Part shown: in pieces, positions 50,060 through 60,941 of the stretch | Numbering within the stretch: position 1 is the stretch's first letter | Layout of the letters: each line of letters begins with the position of its first letter | Source of the DNA: CAXTEJ01 sp964243295 | Lineage (GTDB): Bacteria > Actinomycetota > Actinomycetes > Actinomycetales > Angustibacteraceae | DNA: 64,000 nucleotides | Direction of reading: 5' to 3' | Assembly: GCA_964243295.1 (NCBI GenBank) | Contig: CAXTEJ010000008.1 | Coordinates: 27,295-91,294, forward strand | Translations under genes and position numbers: made by a program | The notes under the pieces: generated by a model | The model's database searches: none | Seen by the model: only the letters and a program-made list of their open reading frames with translations | What the model was told of the DNA's origin: nothing

Positions 50060-51952
50060 ATGCTCGCGATTCGCGTCGCCCTCGCCCTCGCCCTGCCCCT
50101 GACCGTCTGCTGCGCCGTCTGGGTGGCGGCAGCCGGGCGGACCGGTGGTCGACGCTTCGGGCTCGTCGTCGCGGCCGGGGTCGTCGGGGTCTTCGTCGGC
50201 GTGAGCACCGAGCTGCTGTCGCTCGTGCACGGCGTGCGGCCGTGGCCGGTCGCCGCCTGCTGGGCGGTGCTCGGGGCGGTCGCGGTCGAGGTCGCGCGCC
50301 GAGGCCCGGACGACGTGCTGACCCGCCCGCTGCTGGACCGCCCGCGGGGCCGCGGGGTCGCGGTGACACTCGGCTACGCCGGGCTGGTCACGACCCTCGT
50401 GGTGCTCGTCGCGGTGCTCAGCCCGCCCAACAACTTCGACTCGATGGCCTACCACCTGCCGCGGGTGGCGCAGTGGGCGCAGAACCACACCGTCGCCTTC
50501 TTCGCCACCGACGACCCGCGCCAGCTCTACATGCCGCCGTGGGCCGAGTACGCCGCCCTGCACCTGCAGGTCATGGCGGGCACGGACCAGTGGCTCAACC
50601 TGGTCCAGACGGGTGCGATGGTCGTGACGGCCGCGGCGACGTCGCTCGTCGCCGGCCAGGCCGGGCTCGGCCGGGCGGGCCAGGCGGTCACGGCGGCACT
50701 GGTGCTCGCGGTGCCCATCGGCGTGGCCGAGGCGCCGACGACGCAGACCGACTACCTCCTCACGATGTGGGTCGTCTGCCTGCTGGTGGTGGCGCGCGTC
50801 GACCTGTCCGGCGCGGCCGGCCGCTGGCGCTGCGCCGGGTTCGGCTGCTTCCTCGGCCTCGCGCTCCTCACCAAGCCGACCGCCTGGTTCTTCGCCACGC
50901 CCGTCGTCCTCTTCTTCGTCTGGCGCCAGCTGCGCTCACGCTCGCGCCGGCCCGGGGCCGTGCTGCAGGACGCCCTCGTCGTGACGGTCGCCGTGGTGGC
51001 CCTGACCGGCGTGTTCTTCGGCCGCAACGTGGCGACGTTCGGCGACCTGTTCGGTGACGAGACCAACGTCGCGGCGCCGTCGTCCGCCTCGCGCGCGCTG
51101 GTCGAGAACTCGGTGCGCAGCGTCGCGGTTCAGCTCGGCACCCCGGTCGACGCGGCCAACCGGGCGACCGAGCGCGTCGCGACCGGGGCGCTGGAAGCCG
51201 TGGGGCTGAGCGCGGCCGACCCCGCGACGACCAAGCCCGGCGAGGACTTCACCGTGGGGTTCAGCACCCGCGAGGACAACGCGGGCAGCCTCGCCGCCAC
51301 GGTGCTCGGGCTGCTGGCGACGGGGTGGCTGCTGGTGCGCGGACGGCGACACCGCGGGCTGCTGCTCGTGACCGGCATGGCCATGCTCGGCTTCCTGCTG
51401 CGCGCGGTGGGCCAGCCGTTCTCCCCCTACCTCAGCCGCTACCTGCTCACCTGGTTCGTCCTGCTGGCGCCGGTCACCGCCGCGTTCCTGCTGCGCCTCC
51501 CCCGTCGCCTCGGCACCGCCGTGCTGGCCGCCGTCTGCTGCTCGTCGCTGCTGTGGGTGGTGGCCGCCGACCTGCGCCCGTTGGCGGGCTCGCGCTGGCT
51601 CCACGCGAGCGGGGCACCGTCGCTGCTGACCCAGTCCCGCGACGACGCCTACTTCGCGGTGCGCCCCGAGCTGCGCGTGCCGTACCAGTCCGCAGCGGCG
51701 TACGTGCGGGGGCTCGAACCGCAGACCGTGGGGCTGCTGAGCGGCTCCAACGCCTTCGCGTACCCGATGTGGGCGCTGCTGCAGCAGCGCCCGGGCTCGC
51801 CCCAGCTGCGGGAGGTCGACGCCGCCTTCGCCTCGGGTCGGGGTGCCACGGGTGCCCCGCAGGTCGTGGTCTGCCTGCAGCAGTGCCCGGACGTCGTCGC
51901 CGACCTGCCGACCCGACGCGACTTCGGCCCGGTGCGCGTCTGGTCGCGCTGA
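50060..51952 (+). CDS. GT-C fold membrane glycosyltransferase-like protein
   Basis: This 630-residue protein has about eleven membrane helices and a first external loop with NNFDSMAYHLPRVAQWAQN and ATDDPRQLYMPPWAEYAALH, which matches the GT39/ArnT-like GT-C superfamily, where an acidic residue after the first helix is catalytic. It would use a lipid-linked sugar outside the membrane. A soluble C-terminal domain (~150 residues) follows the last helix. A GGAGG ribosome-binding site lies 4 bases before the ATG. It is divergent from the small membrane peptide gene. Confidence 0.75.
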   Translation: MLAIRVALALALPLTVCCAVWVAAAGRTGGRRFGLVVAAGVVGVFVGVSTELLSLVHGVRPWPVAACWAVLGAVAVEVARRGPDDVLTRPLLDRPRGRGVAVTLGYAGLVTTLVVLVAVLSPPNNFDSMAYHLPRVAQWAQNHTVAFFATDDPRQLYMPPWAEYAALHLQVMAGTDQWLNLVQTGAMVVTAAATSLVAGQAGLGRAGQAVTAALVLAVPIGVAEAPTTQTDYLLTMWVVCLLVVARVDLSGAAGRWRCAGFGCFLGLALLTKPTAWFFATPVVLFFVWRQLRSRSRRPGAVLQDALVVTVAVVALTGVFFGRNVATFGDLFGDETNVAAPSSASRALVENSVRSVAVQLGTPVDAANRATERVATGALEAVGLSAADPATTKPGEDFTVGFSTREDNAGSLAATVLGLLATGWLLVRGRRHRGLLLVTGMAMLGFLLRAVGQPFSPYLSRYLLTWFVLLAPVTAAFLLRLPRRLGTAVLAAVCCSSLLWVVAADLRPLAGSRWLHASGAPSLLTQSRDDAYFAVRPELRVPYQSAAAYVRGLEPQTVGLLSGSNAFAYPMWALLQQRPGSPQLREVDAAFASGRGATGAPQVVVCLQQCPDVVADLPTRRDFGPVRVWSR

Positions 51953-51958
51953 CCCCCC

Positions 51959-52807
51959 TCAGCGCACCAGCAGGCGCAGCAGGACGTACGACACCATCCC
52001 GGACGACGCCAGCGGCACCGCGGCGAGCGCCAGCCAGCCGGGAGCCCAGCCGGCGGCCGGCTGCACGCTGAGCAGCCGGTGCAGCACCAGCGCCACGACC
52101 GAGGCCACGCCCGCGACGGCGGCCGCTGGCAGCACCGCCACCGTCGGGAGCAGCCCGCCGAGCAGTCCCCCGGCGGTGACCGCGACGACCAGCCCGGCGA
52201 CCGCGGCCTGACGCGCGGGCAGCGGCAGCAGCTGCAGCACGAGCGCGAGGGCGACCGGGCCCACCGCGACGAGCACGCCGTGCCCGCCCACCTGGGTGCG
52301 CGAGAGGGCGACGAGTGAGCTGAGCGAGGCGAGCACGCACACGGCGGCGAGCACCCCGGTGGCGGACTCGACCATGCGGGGGCGGCCGTCACGTCGCCCC
52401 AGCTGGTGGACGAACTCCGCCAGCACCCCCGCCGCGAGGGCTGGTGCCAGCCACTGCAGCAGCGGCTCCCTCGTCGTCAGCCCCACCGCGAGAGCGCACA
52501 GCGTGCCGGCGAGGGCCACCACGCCTGCCGTGCCGCGCGGGCTGGGCAGGGCGAGCAGGGACGCCCAGCCCGTGGCCACCACGACGACGACGAGGACGAC
52601 GGCCGTCGTCAGCGGCCCGGGGCCGGCGTACGCCGCCAGCGCGAGCAGGGCCGCGAGCACCGCGGTGGCGCCGGAGGTCGACCAGCGCACCCGGCCGGTC
52701 GGCAGCACGGGCAGGTGCGGGACGGCGTCCGGGCCGCTCGGCGGCGAGGGGACCAGCCGGTGGCGTCGGCCCGCCGCGGGGGTGGGGTCGCCGCTCACGC
52801 GCGCCAT
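51959..52807 (-). CDS. Polytopic membrane protein, function unknown
   Basis: This 282-residue protein has a ~40-residue Pro-rich cytoplasmic start and about eight hydrophobic segments rich in Ala, Leu, Val and Gly. No conserved motif is recognisable; relatives of this kind are annotated only as integral membrane proteins. It lies tail to tail (6-bp gap) with the GT-C gene and 21 bp from the MoaD-like gene, with which it is probably co-transcribed. Confidence 0.6.
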   Translation of the reverse strand: MARVSGDPTPAAGRRHRLVPSPPSGPDAVPHLPVLPTGRVRWSTSGATAVLAALLALAAYAGPGPLTTAVVLVVVVVATGWASLLALPSPRGTAGVVALAGTLCALAVGLTTREPLLQWLAPALAAGVLAEFVHQLGRRDGRPRMVESATGVLAAVCVLASLSSLVALSRTQVGGHGVLVAVGPVALALVLQLLPLPARQAAVAGLVVAVTAGGLLGGLLPTVAVLPAAAVAGVASVVALVLHRLLSVQPAAGWAPGWLALAAVPLASSGMVSYVLLRLLVR

Positions 52808-52828
52808 CCTGCCATCGTGGCGCGGGTG

Positions 52829-53068
52829 TCAGCCTCCGGCGAAGGGCGGCAGCACCTCGACCACCTGGCCGTCGGCCAGCGGCCTGTCGGCGCGCACGAC
52901 GAGGCCGTCGACCAGCAGCGAGCTCACGGGGAGCACCCCCGCGAGCGCCGGCGTGCGCGCGGTGATGACGGCGACGAGCTCGTCGGTGGACGCCGCGGCC
53001 ACCGGCTCCTCGGCTCGGCCGGCTGCCGCCCGGGCGCCGGCCCAGTACCGCACGATGACGTCAGCCAC
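52829..53068 (-). CDS. MoaD/ThiS-like ubiquitin-fold sulfur carrier protein
   Basis: This 79-residue protein has the ubiquitin-like pattern of MoaD/ThiS (VIVRYWAGARAAAGRAEE, LLVDGLVVRADRPLADGQVVEVLPPFAGG) and ends in the diagnostic Gly-Gly that is adenylated and thiocarboxylated. No other molybdopterin or thiamine gene is nearby, so the acceptor is unknown. It is divergent from the GlnR-like regulator; a MoaD-like gene next to this regulator is common in actinobacteria as far as I recall. Confidence 0.82.
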   Translation of the reverse strand: MADVIVRYWAGARAAAGRAEEPVAAASTDELVAVITARTPALAGVLPVSSLLVDGLVVRADRPLADGQVVEVLPPFAGG

Positions 53069-53262
53069 GGGTCCTCCAGGTTGCTATGTGGTGACTGCTC
53101 GACGTCGCCTGTGTCTCAGGATGCGGTCGAGGGGATCACACGACGAGATGCCGCAGGCTATGGTGCGGCAGTCGGCCGCCGCCGCCCGACCCCAGGGTCG
53201 CGGCCGCCTCGACCGGTTGGTCAGTCAGCGGCCCGACCGGTTCGCCTGCGAAGGGGCCCATC

Positions 53263-53985
53263 ATGGCCAGACTGCTGCTGCTGACGAACGACCTGACGCC
53301 CAGCGCCGAGGTCCTGCCGGCCCTCGGCCTGCTCGGCCACCACGTGCGCGTGCTGCCCGCCGAGGCCTCCGCCCTGGTCGAGACCCCACCCACCGACGTC
53401 GTCCTCGTCGACGGACGACGTGAGCTGGCCTCGTCGCGGTCGCTGTGCCGCCTGCTGCGCACCACCGGGGTGTCGTCCCCGCTGCTGCTCGTGGTGACCG
53501 AGGGCGGCCTCGCCGCGGTCACCGCCGAGTGGGGCGTCGACGACGTCGTCCTCGTCACCGCCGGCCCGGCGGAGGTCGAGGCGCGGCTGCGGCTGGCCAT
53601 CGGGCGCGCCCTCGCGGTCGACGAGACCGACGACGACCTCGCCGCCGAGATCCGCGCCGGCGACGTCGTCATCGACGAGACGAGCTACTCGGCCAAGGTG
53701 CGCGGCCGCTCGCTCGACCTCACCTACAAGGAGTTCGAGCTGCTCAAGTACCTCGCGCAGCACCCCGGGCGCGTCTTCACGCGAGCCCAGCTGCTGCAGG
53801 AGGTCTGGGGCTACGACTACTACGGCGGCACCCGCACGGTCGACGTCCACGTGCGCCGGCTGCGCGCCAAGCTCGGGCCCGAGTTCGAGCAGCAGATCGG
53901 CACGGTGCGCAACGTCGGCTACCGGTTCGTCCCGCCGGCCCGCACCGGTCTCGACCTGCGCGACGGCGCACCGGTCGACGCCTGA
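53263..53985 (+). CDS. Atypical OmpR-family orphan response regulator (GlnR-like)
   Basis: This 240-residue protein has an N-terminal receiver-like domain and a C-terminal winged helix (LDLTYKEFELLKYLAQHPGRVF, TRTVDVHVRRLRAKLG, VRNVGYRFVP). The receiver is atypical: the acidic pair is replaced by LTND, the expected Lys (TKP) is missing (TAGPAEV), but Asp50 is kept in VVLVDGRR. This is the pattern of GlnR/Rv0818, which controls nitrogen genes without a partner kinase. Synteny (glnR then mshD) also fits M. tuberculosis Rv0818-Rv0819. A TATGGT -10 candidate is at 53159-53164. Confidence 0.8.
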   Translation: MARLLLLTNDLTPSAEVLPALGLLGHHVRVLPAEASALVETPPTDVVLVDGRRELASSRSLCRLLRTTGVSSPLLLVVTEGGLAAVTAEWGVDDVVLVTAGPAEVEARLRLAIGRALAVDETDDDLAAEIRAGDVVIDETSYSAKVRGRSLDLTYKEFELLKYLAQHPGRVFTRAQLLQEVWGYDYYGGTRTVDVHVRRLRAKLGPEFEQQIGTVRNVGYRFVPPARTGLDLRDGAPVDA

Positions 53986-54004
53986 GGCGTCGGGCCACCG
54001 GCAC

Positions 54005-54059
54005 CACGGACGAGGACCACGACCTGCGCGATGGGCGCCGGTCGTGGCCCTCGTCGTGC
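54005..54059. terminator. Bidirectional hairpin between glnR-like gene and nucleotidase gene
   Basis: A stem of about 18 bp (CACGGACGAGGACCACGACC against GGTCGTGGCCCTCGTCGTG, with one mismatch and a bulge) encloses a 15-base loop in the 82-bp gap between two convergent genes. Confidence 0.65.
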
Positions 54060-54067
54060 GTCGCCCG

Positions 54068-55957
54068 TCAGGGCGCGATCGTGATGCGGTCCTGCGCCAC
54101 CGGGGCGTACGGCGCGTTGGCGGTGAGGTAGGCCGCGAACGCGTCGATGTCGATCCCGCCGATGTACTTGTCGGTGCCCGCCGCGAAGGCCGCGAACCCG
54201 TCGCCGCCGTCGCTGAGGAAGCTGTTGGCCGCCACGCGGTAGGTCGCCGCCTTGTCGACCGGCACGCCGCCGATCGTGACGCTGCCCGCGACGACCTTCG
54301 ACCCGGCCGGTGCCGAGGCGCTGTAGGTGTAGGCGAAGCCGTCGCTGACCTGCAGCAGCTTGCTGTTCGAGCCGGCGTTGCCGCCGGAGAACTGCTGCTC
54401 GAGGACGTCGTAGATGCCCTGGCCGGTGAGGTCCATCGACACCACGTAGTTGTTGAACGGCTGCACCGCGAACGCCTGGGCGTAGGTGACGTCACCGTTC
54501 GCGGCCGCCGCGAGGTCGGTGCGGATGCCGCCGGGGTTCATGAACGCCACCTGCGGGGCGCGGCCGCCGCTCACCACGCTGGCGTCGGCGCGCTGGGCGT
54601 CGGCGATCAGGCGACCGAGCGCGGTCTCCGGGTCGGCGCCGCCGGGGCGCACGAGCGGTGAGGTCGCCACCTGGCCGATGACCCGCTCGGCGATCGGGCG
54701 CACGAGCGCGCCGTACGTGCTGATGATCGAGCTCTGCGCGGCGGCCTTGGTGACGTCGCGGGTCACGACCATGTTGCTGCCCTTCACCGACGACCGCCGG
54801 ATGTCGCCGGCGCGCAGGTCGTAGGTCAGGTTCGTCTCGGTGAACAGCCGGCCGAAGGAGGACGCGCTGGTGACCAGGCGGCGCTGGCCGCTCGGGTCGG
54901 CGACCGAGCAGACGTACGGCTGGTGGGTGTGGCCGGAGACGACCATGTCGATCTGCGGGTCGAGCCGGCGCGAGATGTCGAGGATCGGGCTGTCGTCGGT
55001 GAGCTCGGCGCCCGAGATGCCGCTGCGGGTCTCGGTCGAGCAGGTCGCGTCGTACGGCGGGGCGACGGTGTAGCTGCCGTGCTCGGCGGTGTAGCGCGTG
55101 GTCGCCGGCACGCCGCCCTGGTGCACCAGCACGACGATCGCCTTGACCCCCTGCTTGCGCAGCACCGGCACCAGCGCGTTGGCCGTCGTCACCTCGTCGG
55201 TGAACTCCAAGCCCCGGATGCCCGCCTGCGACACGATGCCGGGCGTCTCCTTGAGCGTCATGCCGATGAACGCGATGCGCGCGCCGTCGTCGAACTGCTT
55301 GATCCAGTACGGCGGCAGGATGGTCTTCGTGCTCCCGGCGTACCTCACGTTGGCGGCGAGGATCGAGAAGTTCGCGCCGGTGAAGACGTGGTCGGCGCAG
55401 GAGTTCTGGTTGTCGGCGCCCTCGCCGTCCTCGATGCAGCCGCCGTACTGCATGCGCTGCAGCTCGCGGTAGCCCTCGTCGAACTCGTGGTTGCCCACGG
55501 CCGTGGCCTCCAGGCCCAGTGCGTTCATCGACTCGATGGTCGGCTCGTCGTGGAAGGCCGCCGACAGCAGCGGCGAGGCGCCGATGATGTCTCCGGCTGC
55601 CACGGTGACGCTGTTGCGCTCGCCGCGGCGGGCCTGCGTGAGGTGGGTGGCGAGGTACTCGGCGCCGCCGGCCAGCACCTCGGTCGGCTTGGCCGCGTAG
55701 CTGCCGGCGGTGGTGCCGGGCCCCTCGGTGTAACCGGTCGTGATGCGGCCGCCCGAACCGCTGGGGGCCTCGAGGTTGCCGTGGAAGTCGTTGAACGACA
55801 GCAGCTGCACCGAGGTGGTCGACCGGGGCTTGGGCTTGGGGTGCGGCTTGCCGTGGCCCGGGCCGGCGCTCGCGGTGCCGGCGGACAGCGCCACGGCCAC
55901 GGCCACGGCCGCGGTGACCGCGGACGGGCCGCGCAGCGGAGCGAAGGAGGGGGACAT
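54068..55957 (-). CDS. Secreted 5'-nucleotidase/2',3'-cyclic phosphodiesterase (UshA-like)
   Basis: This 629-residue exported enzyme releases phosphate from nucleotides outside the cell. It has a signal peptide (AVTAAVAVAVALSAGTASA), a two-metal phosphoesterase domain (LLSFNDFHGNLEAP, GNHEFDEG, VSGHTHQPYVC) and the C-terminal 5'-nucleotidase domain (NNYVVSMDLTGQGIYDVL, FLSDGGDGFAAF). An AGGAG site precedes the ATG at 55957 by 5 bases. It separates the GlnR-like gene from mshD. No PHO box was seen upstream although the product fits phosphate scavenging. Confidence 0.93.
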   Translation of the reverse strand: MSPSFAPLRGPSAVTAAVAVAVALSAGTASAGPGHGKPHPKPKPRSTTSVQLLSFNDFHGNLEAPSGSGGRITTGYTEGPGTTAGSYAAKPTEVLAGGAEYLATHLTQARRGERNSVTVAAGDIIGASPLLSAAFHDEPTIESMNALGLEATAVGNHEFDEGYRELQRMQYGGCIEDGEGADNQNSCADHVFTGANFSILAANVRYAGSTKTILPPYWIKQFDDGARIAFIGMTLKETPGIVSQAGIRGLEFTDEVTTANALVPVLRKQGVKAIVVLVHQGGVPATTRYTAEHGSYTVAPPYDATCSTETRSGISGAELTDDSPILDISRRLDPQIDMVVSGHTHQPYVCSVADPSGQRRLVTSASSFGRLFTETNLTYDLRAGDIRRSSVKGSNMVVTRDVTKAAAQSSIISTYGALVRPIAERVIGQVATSPLVRPGGADPETALGRLIADAQRADASVVSGGRAPQVAFMNPGGIRTDLAAAANGDVTYAQAFAVQPFNNYVVSMDLTGQGIYDVLEQQFSGGNAGSNSKLLQVSDGFAYTYSASAPAGSKVVAGSVTIGGVPVDKAATYRVAANSFLSDGGDGFAAFAAGTDKYIGGIDIDAFAAYLTANAPYAPVAQDRITIAP

Positions 55958-56135
55958 GATGCTCCTGGGGTGAGAAGGGTGGGACTGCGTGGACGGTAAC
56001 GGCGCAGCGGCGCCCGCAGAAGGCCTGCGGGTGGCGTCCTCGTGACCGTGCCATGACGGTCTGACAGTCCGGGCGCGCGGTGCGGCAGGCGTCCCCACCC
56101 CCCGGATGGCCGTCGTCCGGCGAGGGCCCTGCACC

Positions 56136-56141
56136 TAGGGT
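56136..56141 (+). promoter_or_regulatory. -10 hexamer giving a leaderless mshD message (candidate)
   Basis: TAGGGT matches TANNNT and ends 7 bases before the mshD ATG, so transcription should start at the start codon. There is no ribosome-binding site between them. Confidence 0.5.
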
Positions 56142-56148
56142 GAGCGCC

Positions 56149-57144
56149 ATGGCCGTGATGCTCGATGCCCGCGTCGAGACCAGCGACCGGCTCGGCACCA
56201 GCGACCTGGAGGCCGTCGCCCTGCTGGTCGAGGCGGCCACCGAGTCCGACGGGCTCCACCCGCTCAGCGAGCACGTGATGCTGCACCTGCGCTACGGCGG
56301 CGAGGGCCCGGCGCGCCACCTGCTCGTCTTCGCGACGTCCGCCGACAGCGACGAGCCCGAGCAGCTCGCGGCCTACGCCCACCTCGACCCGACCGACGAG
56401 GTCGAGGGCTCGAGCGCCGAGCTCGTCGTGCACCCCCGGCTGCGCCGCCACGGCATCGGCCGGCTCGTCGTGCACAGCCTGGAGGAGGCCTCACCCGACG
56501 GCCGGCTCCGGCTGTGGGCGCACGGCCAGCTGCCCGGCGCCCGCGCCCTCGCCGCCTCGCTCGGCTACCGGTCGGCGCGTGAGCTGTGGCAGATGCGGCG
56601 CTCGCTCTACGGCACGCTGCCGGTGGTCGAGCTGCCGCCGGGTTACACGCTGCGCACCTTCGTGCCCGGCGCGGACGACGAGGCCTGGGTGGCCGTGAAC
56701 GCCGCGGCCTTCGCCCACCACCCCGAGCAGGGCGGCTGGACCCTCGAGGACCTGCGCCGCCGCACCGCCGAGCCGTGGTTCGACCCGGCCGGCTTCCTGG
56801 TCGTCGACGCGCCCGACGCGACCATGGCCGGTTTCCACTGGACCAAGGTGCACGGCGGCAGCTCGCCCGAGGCGACCGCCCACGCGCACGGCGCCGAGCT
56901 GCCCGACGGCCACGGCCACGACCCGATCGGCGAGGTCTACGTCGTCGGCGTCGCCCCCGCCCACCAGGGACGCCGCCTCGGCCGGCCGCTCACGATCGCC
57001 GGGCTGCGCCACCTGCGCCAGCGCGGACTGCCCCAGGCGATGCTGTACGTCGACGCCGACAACGCCGCCGCCATCCACACCTACACGGCGCTGGGCTTCA
57101 CCCGCTGGGACGTCGACGCCATGTTCGCCCGCCCCCACCGCTGA
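56149..57144 (+). CDS. mshD: Mycothiol synthase MshD
   Basis: MshD acetylates Cys-GlcN-inositol with acetyl-CoA, the last step of mycothiol synthesis. The 331-residue protein has two GNAT domains. The first has ELVVHPRLRRHGIGRLVVH and the second, catalytic one AGFHWTKVHGG, GEVYVVGVAPAHQGRRLGRP and MLYVDADNAAAIHTYTALGF, all as expected. The ATG at 56149 starts at the conserved N-terminus. With mshA at 20319 it completes part of the pathway in this window; mshB and mshC are elsewhere. Confidence 0.94.
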   Translation: MAVMLDARVETSDRLGTSDLEAVALLVEAATESDGLHPLSEHVMLHLRYGGEGPARHLLVFATSADSDEPEQLAAYAHLDPTDEVEGSSAELVVHPRLRRHGIGRLVVHSLEEASPDGRLRLWAHGQLPGARALAASLGYRSARELWQMRRSLYGTLPVVELPPGYTLRTFVPGADDEAWVAVNAAAFAHHPEQGGWTLEDLRRRTAEPWFDPAGFLVVDAPDATMAGFHWTKVHGGSSPEATAHAHGAELPDGHGHDPIGEVYVVGVAPAHQGRRLGRPLTIAGLRHLRQRGLPQAMLYVDADNAAAIHTYTALGFTRWDVDAMFARPHR

Positions 57145-57257
57145 CCCGGCTGGCAGCGCCCGGCGACCGCCGCACGACACCGCCCGGCCACGCGCGGGAC
57201 GCCGGACGGTCACCGTCCCGGCTACCCGTCGTCCACCACCAGTGGCACCATCGCGCT

Positions 57258-59722
<2,465 letters not shown>

Positions 59723-59726
<4 letters not shown>

Positions 59727-60748
59727 GGAGCGAGTCCGCCGCGCGTTCCACCGCGCTGCCGCAGAACTCCGCCGTCGGCTCCGCCTGGACGACGTCCGCC
59801 GCCACCGAGATCAGCAAGGGTTCGGTGCGGGCGGCCGGCGCCGTGCTCTGGCGCCGCGACCCAGAGCTGCAGGTCGCCCTGGTGCACCGGCCGAAGTACG
59901 CCGACTGGTCGTGGCCCAAGGGCAAGCTCGACGCCGGCGAGTCCTGGGCGGGGGCAGGCGTGCGCGAGGTGCGCGAGGAGACCGGCCTGCAGGTCGTGCT
60001 GGGCATGCCGCTGCCCGACGCGACCTACGAGATCGGCCACAACGGCACGAGCCGCCCGAAGGTCGTGCGCTACTGGGCCGCCCGAGCCGTCGCCGACGAG
60101 GGCGACCGCCACACCGAGGAGGTCGACCAGGTCACCTGGCTCAGCGTCGCCGACGCCGCCCGGCGGCTGGACTACCACCGCGACCGCGCCCAGCTGCAGG
60201 CGCTCGCCGCCGCCGACACCCTCGGCCGGCTCGAGACCTGGCCGCTGGCCGTCGTCCGGCACGCCAAGTCGGTGCCCCGCAGCCGCTGGAAGCACGAGGA
60301 CGCCGACCGCCCGCTGACCGACACCGGTCGTGAGCGGGCGGCCGCGATCGTGCCGGTCCTCGCGGCGTACGGCGTGAGGCAGGTGCTCAGCTCGCCGTCG
60401 GCGCGCTGCACCCAGACCGTCGACCCCTACGCCGCGTCCATCGGCGCCCGCATGCGGCTGCGCGACGAGCTGAGCGAGGAGGGCTTCGCCGACGAGCCCA
60501 CGTCCGCCGCGACCGTGGTCGACGCGGCGCTGGGCAAGGGCCTGCCCACCGCGCTGTGCTCACACCGCCCGGTGCTGCCGGCGCTGCTCAGCGCCCTCGC
60601 CGACCGGTGCGCCGACGCGGTCGTAGCAGGCGCGCTGCGCGAGTCGGCAGGCCCCGGGCTGGTCAAGGGCGAGGTGCTGGTGGCGCACGTCGTGGGGCAT
60701 GGGAACGATGCCCAGGTGGTCGCCGCCGAGCGGCACGACACCCGCTGA
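59723..60748 (+). CDS. mutT1: NUDIX hydrolase fused to a histidine phosphatase domain (MutT1-like)
   Basis: This 341-residue protein joins a NUDIX domain (full box GKLDAGESWAGAGVREVREE, after WSWPK) and a histidine-phosphatase domain (LAVVRHAKSVPRSRW with the RH catalytic pair, LTDTGRERAAAI, LSSPSARCTQTV). This is the MutT1 layout of mycobacteria, which hydrolyses 8-oxo-GTP/dGTP to protect against oxidised nucleotides, and also diadenosine polyphosphates. The GTG start overlaps the ppk1 stop by 4 bp. Confidence 0.93.
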
Positions 60749-60779
60749 CGGGCGTCGCACGGGCACCGATCGCGGGTCC

Positions 60780-60878
60780 GTTCACCCGCTGCTGGCCCGG
60801 CGTCCGCCCGAGGTTGTGGATCCCGACAGCGCCCGTTCACCCCTGGTTCACCTGGCACCTTCCAGCGCTTCACCGCCT
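60780..60878 (+). promoter_or_regulatory. PHO-box array upstream of pstS
   Basis: GTTCACC-type motifs start at 60780, 60835, 60846 and 60868 (the last reads CTTCACC). All four are in one 11-bp phase: 55, 11 and 22 bp apart. The core (60835-60878) is a classic row of four 11-bp direct-repeat units ending just before a TACCGT -10 (60884-60889), so a bound regulator would touch the -35 region. The distal site at 60780 is a separate unit five turns away. RegX3 (14597) is the likely binder. Confidence 0.75.
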
Positions 60879-60941
60879 CTGCCTACCGTTCCGAGCGATG
60901 CGGCGACCGCCGCCTCCCGCTCTGCACAGGAGATCCACACC

